Part shown: piece by piece, positions 1 through 6,377 of the stretch
How positions within the stretch are numbered: position 1 is the stretch's first letter
Layout: each line of letters begins with the position of its first letter
Assembly: GCA_964354135.1 (NCBI GenBank)
Contig: CAYGZA010000139.1
Coordinates: 1 to 15,944, forward strand
Reading direction: 5' to 3'
DNA length: 15,944 bases
Source of the DNA: CAYGZA01 sp964354135
GTDB taxonomy: Bacteria > Planctomycetota > Planctomycetia > Pirellulales > Thermoguttaceae
Made by a program: the position numbers and the translations under genes
Notes under the pieces: model-generated
The model's input: only the letters and a program-made list of their open reading frames with translations
What the model was told of the DNA's origin: nothing
Databases searched by the model: none

Positions 1-30
1 CACGCATACGCATTCTGGCAGTATAGGGCC

Positions 31-55
31 GACCTCGTATTACTGACACTTGGCC
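31..55 (-). repeat. Isolated insertion-sequence end (partial element at window border)
   Basis: This 25-bp stretch is identical to the outermost 25 bp of the right end of the adjacent element (1490-1514), including the terminal CTTGGCC. The DNA just inside it (about 16-30, CAGTATAGGG) resembles the DNA beside the inner right-end repeat (1410-1419, CAGTATACCC) and not the GC-rich hairpin found inside the true outer ends. It may be the end of a related element lying mostly outside the window, or a solo remnant. It faces the left end of the complete element across 17 bp. Confidence 0.7.
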
Positions 56-65
56 ACTCATCACT

Positions 66-72
66 CATTATT
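66..72. repeat. Target-site duplication, left copy (CATTATT)
   Basis: CATTATT directly precedes the left inverted repeat and recurs directly after the right one at 1515-1521. A 7-bp duplication fits a DDE transposase. The flanks are low-complexity TCAT-rich DNA, so chance identity is not excluded. Confidence 0.6.
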
Positions 73-127
73 GGCCAAGTGTCAGTAATTCGAGGTCGCC
101 CCCGCCGGGGGGGCGGCGGCTGAGTGT
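73..127 (+). repeat. Left terminal inverted repeat of the insertion sequence
   Basis: This 55-bp sequence is the inverse complement of 1460-1514 except for one base (T at 90 against A in the other arm). It contains the outer end motif (77-97), then a GC hairpin (GCCCCC at 98-103 pairing with GGGGGC at 109-114), then the start of the middle motif. Confidence 0.95.
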
Positions 128-187
128 CAATGATTCGAGGTCACTTTCTTGGACGCCGTGTTCTGTGAGTGTCAGTAATTCGAGGTC
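77..187 (+). repeat. Three end motifs at exact 45-bp spacing (probable transposase-binding sites)
   Basis: Near-identical 21-bp motifs start at 77, 122 and 167. They share AGTGTCA and ATTCGAGGTC, and the middle copy differs at two central bases (AATG for AGTA). The 45-bp step is constant. The innermost copy runs to 187 and contains part of the transposase stop codon (186-188). Inverted copies at the other end (1420-1440, 1490-1510) make transposase-binding sites the simplest reading; this is inferred. Confidence 0.85.
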
Positions 188-1397
188 ACCCTGAGAATCG
201 CTTCATTGGCGGATAGTACTCATGGCTGCTGAGCAAGGTGTGCTGGTGAGGTTCACGACGGCGCAGGGCGTAGAAATGGATCGCGCCCTGGGTGAGGTCG
301 ACCTCCACTCGCACCAACCGTTGATTCCAGACCGGCGAGGCCATGAACTTGTGGCCCAAGAGGTCCACAGAGCCCTTCTCATTGGTGTAGCGGAGGTAGA
401 TCACTTGGCCGCGGAGGGGAGCCTGTAAGTCGAGATTCCAGCTTCTGGGAAAACGACGTCGCGGCGGGGCGCTGGCGATACGTTCGGCGTGCCGATCGCG
501 ACAGGCCGTGATGTAGCGTTGCGATTGCGTGACCACCTCCGAGCGCTTGGTGAACTGGAAACGCTGCCAGACTTTCTCCTGCCAGCGTCGGTTGAAGCCT
601 TCGATCTCGGCTTGGAAGCCGTGGCGTGCTGGCGGGGCGAACACCGGGGTCACCTGGAGCGACAAGCAGAGCCGCACGAGCCGGCCGAACGAATCGGGCC
701 ACTGATGGGCTCCCTGGAACACCGTGTCGTTGTCGAACTTGGCGTACTGCGGCAACCCGAACCGGCGCCAGTGGGAAATCAAGGCATTGAGCGTGAATTT
801 CGCAGTGATTCGGGGTTGGGGCCATGCGGCGCACAGACCGCCGTGGAGACTGATGCCGGTAAGGACGTTCACGTCCTGGCCGCCGCGGATCACCAAGTCC
901 TCGATGATGTCGAAACTATCCAACTCCACGCGACTCGCGGCTACGGCGGGCAAGTACCAGCCCGGCGGCGGAGCTTGGTAACGACGCCGTCGTCGCCCGT
1001 CCAGGGCCCCATGCCGCTCCAAGATACGCCCGATGGTCCGTACCGAGGGGATGCTCTTCAAACGGCGCGACAGCATCTGGCGATGGATGGCTTGCGCCCC
1101 GTATTCACCCAAAGCATCTTCCGTCCGCAGGTACTTGCGAATCGCCAACACGCGGTCCTCGACACGGCGATCCGTGCGACGCGCAGAATGGCGGCAGCCA
1201 GCCCCCCGCCCCGCCCAGTCCACAGCGTCCAGAGGTTGGTCCGCTGCCCACGCAACCCAACGCTGCACCACGCTGATCGAGGTGCGAAACTGCCTCGCCA
1301 CGGACCTCAAGGATCGATCATTGCGCACTCCAGCAACCATCAAACGACGGCGCTCCGCCCGACAGGTTTTTGTGCCATGAGAAGCTCCTGGAAACAA
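186..1397 (-). CDS. DDE transposase, integrase-core (IS481-like)
   Basis: The transposase of the 1,442-bp element cuts and joins its ends. The 403-residue frame has an N-terminal helix-turn-helix (about residues 28-52, RSVARQF...VVQRWV) and a second helical DNA-binding segment (about 97-130, YGAQAIHRQM...SVRTIGRIL). An RNase H-fold integrase core follows, with likely catalytic Asp160 (VELDSFD), Asp222 (KFDND) and Glu264 or Glu266 (AEIEGFNRRW). A C-terminal beta-rich tail follows (about 330-380). The start is uncertain. The open frame begins at a TTG (1397) without a convincing ribosome site; an internal ATG lies at 1340. A much better start, ATG at 1378 with AGGAG six bases upstream, is in a neighbouring frame and stops after 12 codons. 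It would join the transposase frame by a -1 shift at a run of five A. The product may therefore be made by frameshifting, or the copy may carry a 1-bp deletion. Confidence 0.87.
   Translation of the reverse strand: MFPGASHGTKTCRAERRRLMVAGVRNDRSLRSVARQFRTSISVVQRWVAWAADQPLDAVDWAGRGAGCRHSARRTDRRVEDRVLAIRKYLRTEDALGEYGAQAIHRQMLSRRLKSIPSVRTIGRILERHGALDGRRRRRYQAPPPGWYLPAVAASRVELDSFDIIEDLVIRGGQDVNVLTGISLHGGLCAAWPQPRITAKFTLNALISHWRRFGLPQYAKFDNDTVFQGAHQWPDSFGRLVRLCLSLQVTPVFAPPARHGFQAEIEGFNRRWQEKVWQRFQFTKRSEVVTQSQRYITACRDRHAERIASAPPRRRFPRSWNLDLQAPLRGQVIYLRYTNEKGSVDLLGHKFMASPVWNQRLVRVEVDLTQGAIHFYALRRREPHQHTLLSSHEYYPPMKRFSG
1385..1389 (-). promoter_or_regulatory. Shine-Dalgarno site (AGGAG) for the out-of-frame ATG of the transposase
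   Basis: Read on the minus strand, AGGAG is followed by six bases and ATG (1378-1376). That ATG opens a 12-codon frame ending in a TGA that overlaps the in-frame ATG at 1340 (TGATG). It marks where translation most likely begins. Confidence 0.6.
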
Positions 1398-1419
1398 CGG
1401 GTTTCAGGCCAGTATACCC

Positions 1420-1510
1420 GACCTCCAATTACTGACACTCGGATGACCGCGCCGCGGCCACACTCAGCCGCCGCCCCCCCGGCGGGGGCGACCTCGTATT
1501 ACTGACACTT
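1420..1510 (-). repeat. Two right-end motifs, 70 bp apart
   Basis: Inverted copies of the left-end motif occupy 1420-1440 and 1490-1510. Between them only the ACACTCAG part of the middle motif remains (1460-1467). The right end is therefore not a mirror of the left end beyond the 55-bp repeat. Confidence 0.85.
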
Positions 1511-1514
1511 GGCC
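1460..1514 (-). repeat. Right terminal inverted repeat of the insertion sequence
   Basis: This is the inverse complement of 73-127 with one mismatch. It ends in CTTGGCC, and the 7-bp direct repeat CATTATT follows immediately. Confidence 0.95.
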
Positions 1515-1521
1515 CATTATT
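1515..1521. repeat. Target-site duplication, right copy (CATTATT)
   Basis: This is the same 7-mer as 66-72. Removing the element and one copy rejoins a continuous low-complexity tract which, on the minus strand, reads GATGAATAATGAGTGATGAG. That supports a clean insertion. Confidence 0.6.
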
Positions 1522-1533
1522 CATCATTCCGCA

Positions 1534-1554
1534 TTCATCCTTCATCCTTCATCC
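1534..1554 (-). repeat. Tandem 7-mer (GGATGAA) x3 around the oxidoreductase stop codon
   Basis: Three perfect tandem copies of TTCATCC (GGATGAA on the coding strand) cover the last codons and the TGA stop (1542-1544). The surrounding tract is also built from GATGAA/AATGATG-like words. The insertion sequence entered this tract. Confidence 0.85.
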
Positions 1555-2927
1555 TTTTCCAGCACGTGCCGGTTGACCATCATGATCCCGCTGATGATCG
1601 CGCCGACGATGCCGACCAACCCTTGGTCGGTGCCGCAAAGGAAGAGGTTCTCCAGGTGGGTCGTTCCATCGTACTGTTTGGCCGCGATGCCGTAAATGGC
1701 CCCGGCGTCGTGGCCCGTGTAGCGGCGGATCGTCGCCGGAGTGAACGTGTCGTGGTCGATCACGGCGGCGCGGAAGTCGGGCACGAAGCGAACGGCAGAG
1801 GCCGTCATCGCCTCGTACCACCGGCGCTTTTCGCGGCGATAGGCATCCCGATCCAAGCCGGCCCAGCGCTCATAGTTGGCCGGGACCGCGACCCGCACGA
1901 TCCCTTCGCCAAGCGGCTCGCCGTAGAGGAAGTTGTCGGGCGAGCAAACGATGCCGTAGCGGACGTCGGCCGGCCCTTCCGGCCGGCGGTAGGGCAGCCT
2001 CTCGGAGTCGCAGAAGAAGACGGTCGTGCGGTCGAAGCCCGTGGCTTTCGGCTGGCGGTCGAGCACGGAGATCGATTCGACGAACGACATTCTGCCGGCA
2101 GGGCGCTTCTCGGCCAATCCCGACTCGCCGCAGAGCCGCATCGTTTCCCGCCAGCCGGCCGAAGAAACGACGCACCGCGCGGCAAGCTCCGTGCCGTCGT
2201 CGAGCACGACCGACTCCACGCGGCCGTCCTTGACGAGAATGCGCTCGACGCCCGCCTCGAGCCGCAGCTCGCCGCCGAGGTGCTGATACTTGCTCCGCAG
2301 GGCCCCGAGGATGCGGCGGATTCCCTCGCGAGGCCGCCCCAGCCCTTCCAAGTAGACCGAGCGGAAAAGCAGGGAGAATTGGCCGAAATCCATGTCCCCT
2401 TCCCGCGCCCCGCCGTAGAACAAGAGCGGGCAGAAGAGCATCTCCACCAGGAGCGGATCGTCGAGGAACCGGCCGACGACTTCGCGGGCGGAGCACTGGG
2501 TGGCCGGCTGCCCCAGCTCGCCGTAATCGGCCAGATGGGCCAGGAGCCGCTCCAGCCCGTCGCTCTCGCGCGGAAAACGCCGGTGGATTTCCGATCGCAG
2601 AAGATCGAAATCGTTGCCGAAGTCGAGCCTCGCTCCTGGAAAGACGATCGAAGAGCCCACCTGCGGCGCCAGGCCGAACTCGTCCCAACCGAGGCGCAAC
2701 TGCCGGAGCACGCGGACCAGCGGGCCTTGCCGGGCGCCCTTGGGCACGTAGTTGGTCACGGCGTGCAGGCCGACGTCGAAGTCCCGCCCGCGGAGCCGAT
2801 AGAACGAGTTCAGGCCGCCGATCTGGGAGTGCCGCTCGAGGATGCAGACCCGCCTGTCGAAAAGGGCCAGACGAATCCCGGCCGCCAGTCCCGACATCCC
2901 GGCGCCGATGATGATCGCGTCGTACAT
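1542..2927 (-). CDS. CrtI-like (phytoene desaturase family) FAD-dependent oxidoreductase
   Basis: A 461-residue flavoprotein. The N-terminus has a Rossmann dinucleotide fold: GAGMSG at residues 8-13 and an acidic ribose-binding Glu31 after ILE, followed by the IGG loop. The C-terminus carries the second flavin-contact region typical of carotenoid desaturases and retinol saturases (FLCGTDQGLVGIVGAIISG, about 429-448). These enzymes desaturate, saturate or isomerise long hydrocarbon chains. The true substrate here is unknown. The start is ATG 2927, directly before the fold. An upstream in-frame extension to 3080 would run through a palindromic repeat and is rejected. No strong ribosome site is seen. 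It lies 153 bp downstream of an acyl carrier protein and a ketosynthase on the same strand, so an ACP-bound acyl or polyene chain is a reasonable guess. The stop codon sits in tandem GGATGAA repeats. Confidence 0.85.
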   Translation of the reverse strand: MYDAIIIGAGMSGLAAGIRLALFDRRVCILERHSQIGGLNSFYRLRGRDFDVGLHAVTNYVPKGARQGPLVRVLRQLRLGWDEFGLAPQVGSSIVFPGARLDFGNDFDLLRSEIHRRFPRESDGLERLLAHLADYGELGQPATQCSAREVVGRFLDDPLLVEMLFCPLLFYGGAREGDMDFGQFSLLFRSVYLEGLGRPREGIRRILGALRSKYQHLGGELRLEAGVERILVKDGRVESVVLDDGTELAARCVVSSAGWRETMRLCGESGLAEKRPAGRMSFVESISVLDRQPKATGFDRTTVFFCDSERLPYRRPEGPADVRYGIVCSPDNFLYGEPLGEGIVRVAVPANYERWAGLDRDAYRREKRRWYEAMTASAVRFVPDFRAAVIDHDTFTPATIRRYTGHDAGAIYGIAAKQYDGTTHLENLFLCGTDQGLVGIVGAIISGIMMVNRHVLEKDEG

Positions 2928-2956
2928 GGTCTTGCCGGGGAGCCGGAAGTGCGGTC

Positions 2957-3051
2957 GGGTGGCATGCCCTCGACGGCGCAGCCGGCGTGGGCATGTTCCC
3001 GCGGGAGACATGCTCACCCGACGCGAAGCGCGTCGTGAGAGCATGCCACCC
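2957..3051. repeat. Intergenic palindromic repeat cluster (REP-like)
   Basis: Perfect 11-bp outer arms (GGGTGGCATGC at 2957-2967 and GCATGCCACCC at 3041-3051) enclose two hairpins. The first pairs CATGCCC (2963-2969) with GGGCATG (2989-2995). The second pairs 3009-3025 with 3029-3045 at 15 of 17 positions around a 3-base loop. It lies between the acyl carrier protein and the oxidoreductase. It could be a dispersed repeat, or an RNA structure affecting expression of the downstream gene. It has no T tract, so a classical terminator is less likely. Confidence 0.8.
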
Positions 3052-3080
3052 TGAGACCCTAAGTTCCCTTGCGGTTCCAC

Positions 3081-3341
3081 TTAGCCCTTGGGGATGTCCT
3101 TCATCAGGGGCCCGAGATACTCGACCGTGCCGGCCAGGCTGCTCAAGGCCGGATAGTCCTCCTCCGGGATGCGGATGCGGTAGCGCTTGCGGAGCTCCAT
3201 GACGATGTCGAGGAAATCCATGCTGTCGATGTCGAGCTGGTCGCGCAGCGGCACGTCGGGATTCAGCCCGCTTGGGTCCTCGTCGGGGACAATGTCGGCA
3301 AGGATGTCCAGGATCGCCTGGTGGATTTCGGCGGGAGTCAT
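3081..3341 (-). CDS. Acyl carrier protein
   Basis: An 86-residue acyl carrier protein carries growing acyl chains on a phosphopantetheine arm. The attachment serine is Ser40 in DIDSMDFLDIV, the usual D-S-hydrophobic motif at the start of helix II. The protein is acidic, helical and of normal family length. The start is ATG 3341, with AAGGA about eight bases upstream, 17 bp after the ketosynthase stop; a longer reading in the same frame overlaps the ketosynthase and is rejected. Short spacing implies co-transcription and pairing with that ketosynthase. The motif has Met rather than Leu after the serine, and the helix II region is rich in Arg (ELRKRYRIRIP), unlike the strongly acidic housekeeping protein. 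It is therefore probably a specialised carrier, not the AcpP of bulk fatty acid synthesis. Confidence 0.92.
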   Translation of the reverse strand: MTPAEIHQAILDILADIVPDEDPSGLNPDVPLRDQLDIDSMDFLDIVMELRKRYRIRIPEEDYPALSSLAGTVEYLGPLMKDIPKG

Positions 3342-3358
3342 GCCCTGTCCTTCGCGCG

Positions 3359-4600
3359 CTAGACTCTCTTGACGATGACCACCGAGTTGATGCCCAACAT
3401 GCCGAAAGAATTGTTCAGGATCGTGTCGACCCGCTTCATCTGGCGGGGCTGATTGACAACCAGGCCCGGCAGCTCGCAGTCGGGATCCGGGCGGTCGAGG
3501 TTGATCGTCGGGTGGCAGACGCCGTCGGTGAAGGCGGGAAGGTTTCCGGCCAGCTCCAGGGTACCGGCTGCGCCCATGGCGTGCCCGATGTAGCTCTTCG
3601 TGTTGTTGAACAACGGGCGTCCGCCGCCGTCGAAGACCTGCCGCAAGGCCCGGCACTCCTGCACGTCGCCGCCGAGGGTGCCCGTGGCGTGCGTGCTGAC
3701 CAAGTCCACGTCCTCCGGGTTCAAGCCGGCGCGGCGGAGGGCCAGCTCCATGCACTGGGCCTGCCGCGGCGAGTGCGGGAGGACAAAATCGTAGGCGTCG
3801 CTGTTCATCGCGTAGCCCGCGATCTCGCCGTAGATCCTGGCACTGCGCCGGCGGGCGCTTGTGAGCCGCTCCAGGACGAAGAGACATCCCCCTTCGGCCA
3901 CGACGACCCCGGTGCGGTCGGCATCGAAGGGCCGCGAGGCTTTGGCGGGGTCCTCGTGGCGGGCCAGCGCCCCCTGGCTATGAAAGCTGGCGAACGCGCC
4001 GAAACTGCGGATGCTCTCCGAGACGCCGCCGCAGATGGCAATCTCGCACTCCTCCAGGCGCAGCATCTGCACGCCCTGGATGATCCCCGCGTTCCCGGCC
4101 GCGCAGGCAGCCCCCAACGTGTAGTGCGGCCCGGTCGTCCCGAGGTTCAGCGAGATCTCGCCGGCCGGGTTGTTGGCCACGGTCCGCGGGTTGTGGTGGT
4201 GCGACCAGAACTGCATGTCGCAGCCGTATTCCCGGAACTGGTAGAGTTCCTGCTCCGTCTCGACGTTGCCGTGCTCGGTCACCCCCACGTAGACGCCGAC
4301 GGTCGACTTGTCGACGTTGTCCCAATCCAGGCCGGCGTCGGCGACCGCCTCCCGGGCACAATAGATGCCGACGCTCCCCGCGCGGGTCCCCCGGCGGAGC
4401 TCCTTGCGGCGCTGGTAGCGGAGCTCGTCGAAGTGGCAGACGCCGGCCACGGTCGGGCCGAAGTAGCGGGTCTCGTACTTGACCACCCCGCTGCGGCCGG
4501 CCAGAAGACTCGCGCGGAAGCTGGCCAGGTCGCTGCCGTTCGGCGCCGTCAGGCCGATGCCGGTGATGACGATCCTCCGGTGATCCGATTGTTCCACCAC
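3359..4600 (-). CDS. Beta-ketoacyl-ACP synthase, FabF/KAS II type
   Basis: A condensing enzyme of the thiolase fold that extends an acyl chain on acyl carrier protein. Counted from the chosen start, the triad is Cys166 (GAACAAGNAG), His304 (STHATGT) and His340 (SYIGHAMGAAG), almost the same positions as in FabF. The protein is 413 residues, normal for the family. GTG 4600 was chosen because AGAGGG lies nine bases upstream and the fold starts eight residues later (RRIVITGIG). ATG 4645 and GTG 4705 are in frame but lack ribosome sites. The C-terminal gating loop, usually GFGGTN, reads GMLGIN here, and the second motif is HATGT rather than HGT. This points to a divergent subfamily with a different chain preference. 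It is followed at 17 bp by its carrier protein and then by a CrtI-like oxidoreductase. Confidence 0.92.
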   Translation of the reverse strand: MVEQSDHRRIVITGIGLTAPNGSDLASFRASLLAGRSGVVKYETRYFGPTVAGVCHFDELRYQRRKELRRGTRAGSVGIYCAREAVADAGLDWDNVDKSTVGVYVGVTEHGNVETEQELYQFREYGCDMQFWSHHHNPRTVANNPAGEISLNLGTTGPHYTLGAACAAGNAGIIQGVQMLRLEECEIAICGGVSESIRSFGAFASFHSQGALARHEDPAKASRPFDADRTGVVVAEGGCLFVLERLTSARRRSARIYGEIAGYAMNSDAYDFVLPHSPRQAQCMELALRRAGLNPEDVDLVSTHATGTLGGDVQECRALRQVFDGGGRPLFNNTKSYIGHAMGAAGTLELAGNLPAFTDGVCHPTINLDRPDPDCELPGLVVNQPRQMKRVDTILNNSFGMLGINSVVIVKRV

Positions 4601-4767
4601 TGCCGCGGACCCTCTGGCACACTGCAAACCCCTCAAGCTATCCATCTGCGGCAGCTTTGGCAAGCGGGCTGCGCCGGGTAGGTGAAACGTGGGGAAAAGG
4701 CCCACCCGATCAGGTCAACCGCTGAGGTGATCCGTCGCAAGGTCACCACACGATAAAACCCGACTCC

Positions 4768-6270
4768 CTATGACTTGGGTGGCGCGCCATTCCGGTCGTC
4801 GCCGGCGGGGCTCCCCGGCACCTCTGGCCAGTCGGGCTTGGCAGGCTCGGCTGGCGGACTCGGATCGCCTGGGCGCGTTGCGGGCGGTTCCTCTTTTGGG
4901 GCAGCGGCGTCCCGCTTGCCTTCGTACGCCTTGAAGCCGAAGTCCTCCTCCGGCCGGCCGGTCGGTTTGGAGTCCAACTCCTCCTCCAGGGTCAGCGGGC
5001 GGCGGCGTACGACGGGAGCGGTCCCCTGGGCGGCGGCCGGTTGTTTTCCCGAAGGCGGGGCCTGGAACGACACCACCATGGCTTTTGGGATCTCAAAGTA
5101 CGCGCTCCCGTCCTCCTGAAAAGCCTCTGCGGAGATCAGAAGCCGGAGCGACTTTGCGTCATCCCGAGGCTTGGGGAAGATTAGGAGGCCCTCGACCGAC
5201 TTCTTGGGCGGAATCGAGGCGGCAGCCTGCTCCCCTTCCACCGTCACTCCCCCGGGGAACCCCGTCAGGAAGTACTCGTTCCCCAGGCCGTCGAGCAGTT
5301 TCACCCCCATGCTGTTGGCCGGCCATTTGGTGTACTCGATCCGGCGGGAGGCGTTGGTGTTGGCCGCCTCAAACTTGACCACCAGGCACGGCTCTTTGGG
5401 GCGCCAACGGCGTCCGGAGCCGTCGCGAAGCATCGGCCGGACGATTTCCGCGGCAAGGATCCGAAGCGTCAGGTCACCGCCCTTCCAGGCGTCCTTGCCG
5501 GCTTCCAACCATTGGACCGGGCCCGCGTCCTTGGCCGCGCGGGCCTTCTCCTTCTGCCCGGAGTCGTCGAGGACCGACTCGAAGATCTTCTTCGCTTCCC
5601 GTTGCTCTCGGGCTTCCCGGCGCACGGCCGTGGTCAGATTCTCGGTTGTCGCGACGCCTCCTCCTCCTTGGGTGAAGATGAAAAGCAGGAAGAGCAGCAC
5701 CGCCAGCAAACCCAACAGCCCCACCAGAACCCACACCAAGATCTGCTGGTTGCGCCGCCGCGAGAGCGGGTCGCGCTTGACGGTCTTGGGAGCCGCCTCC
5801 GGCTGCGGCGGCCGGTCGTACGCCTCCTCAAGGAAATCAAATGCAGACCCCGGATCGTCGGCCGATCGGGCGGGTGGCGGCGCGGGACCGACGGGGGCGG
5901 GAATGGGCGGCGGAACCGGACCCCGAGGCATTGGCCCGCTCGCAGCCGCGGGCTCGCCCCGAGCTGCGGGTTGAGCCGGAGCCCTCTCCTCTTCTCCCGG
6001 GGTGACCGGCTTGGCCCGAGGCAAGGGGCGGGACCGCGGCGGGGTCGATGAACCCCCGGTACGCGCAGGAAGGGCACCCGCGGTATCCGCCGCCGCGTGG
6101 CCCGAGAACAACCCCTTCACCTGCACGGCCGGAACCCAAGGGCCCGAGGGGCCGTTCCGCAGGGAGTCTTCGGGCAATAGCCGGCCGTCGCCGGCCATTT
6201 CACGGAGCTGTGCAGCGGAGAGAGGGCCGGACTGCCGGCCTCCGATCAGGCAATACCACGCCTCGGCCAT
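4768..6270 (-). CDS. GYF-domain single-pass membrane protein with C-terminal beta domain
   Basis: A 500-residue protein of unknown function. Residues 4-55 (WYCLIGGRQSGPLSAAQLREM...) form a GYF_2-type domain, a small fold that usually binds proline-rich peptides. Residues about 65-160 are a Pro/Ala-rich, probably disordered linker. A single hydrophobic helix (about 177-199, ILVWVLVGLLGLLAVLLFLLF) follows a basic stretch (KRDPLSRRRNQQ), so the GYF end should be cytoplasmic and the rest outside. Residues about 265-400 look beta-rich, with a DUF4352-like layout (LLDGLGNEYFLTG, VEGLLIFPKP); this is weak pattern recognition. The last 100 residues are Pro/Glu/Lys-rich. The start is ATG 6270 with GGAG upstream. 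It lies 107 bp after the symporter gene and 167 bp before the ketosynthase, so transcription may be separate. Its own linker is proline-rich and could be a GYF ligand. Confidence 0.8.
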   Translation of the reverse strand: MAEAWYCLIGGRQSGPLSAAQLREMAGDGRLLPEDSLRNGPSGPWVPAVQVKGLFSGHAAADTAGALPARTGGSSTPPRSRPLPRAKPVTPGEEERAPAQPAARGEPAAASGPMPRGPVPPPIPAPVGPAPPPARSADDPGSAFDFLEEAYDRPPQPEAAPKTVKRDPLSRRRNQQILVWVLVGLLGLLAVLLFLLFIFTQGGGGVATTENLTTAVRREAREQREAKKIFESVLDDSGQKEKARAAKDAGPVQWLEAGKDAWKGGDLTLRILAAEIVRPMLRDGSGRRWRPKEPCLVVKFEAANTNASRRIEYTKWPANSMGVKLLDGLGNEYFLTGFPGGVTVEGEQAAASIPPKKSVEGLLIFPKPRDDAKSLRLLISAEAFQEDGSAYFEIPKAMVVSFQAPPSGKQPAAAQGTAPVVRRRPLTLEEELDSKPTGRPEEDFGFKAYEGKRDAAAPKEEPPATRPGDPSPPAEPAKPDWPEVPGSPAGDDRNGAPPKS

Positions 6271-6377
6271 GGATTTCTCCCGGGCCGGATTGCCCTCCGC
6301 CCGATGGGTTGCCTTCCGACCTCAACTCAACGCTACCAGATCGGGCCGATTTCAGCAAGAAACGGTCGCCCTCCCGG

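Larger units (their letters stand above)
73..1514 (-). mobile_element. Complete insertion sequence, 1,442 bp, single DDE transposase
   Basis: The element is bounded by 55-bp inverted repeats (73-127 and 1460-1514) that match at 54 of 55 positions and begin GGCCAAGTGTCAGTAAT. A probable 7-bp duplication (CATTATT) flanks it. Inside is one minus-strand transposase gene. The ends are unusual: the left end holds three direct copies of a ~20-bp motif (GTCAGTAATTCGAGGTC core) spaced exactly 45 bp apart. The right end holds two inverted copies 70 bp apart plus a fragment of the middle one. A GC-rich hairpin lies between the outer and middle motifs. The transposase resembles the IS481/integrase-core group, but the GGCC termini and iterated ends prevent a firm family assignment. 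The element lies 20 bp downstream of the oxidoreductase stop codon, so it probably breaks no gene. Confidence 0.9.

Noticed and set aside
77..187. Three direct repeats with equal 24-bp gaps, resembling a tiny CRISPR array
   Set aside because: Inverted copies occur at the other end of the insertion sequence and part of the array belongs to the 55-bp inverted repeat. There are no cas genes and the gaps are not spacer-like.
1509..3038. 509-codon open frame on the plus strand opposite the oxidoreductase
   Set aside because: High-GC antisense shadow. The minus-strand frame has a clear flavoprotein fold; the plus-strand frame has no recognisable motif.
3081..3887. Long minus-strand frame fusing extra sequence to the acyl carrier protein
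   Set aside because: The upstream part overlaps the ketosynthase in another frame and is low-complexity Arg/Pro sequence. The carrier has its own ATG and ribosome site at 3341.
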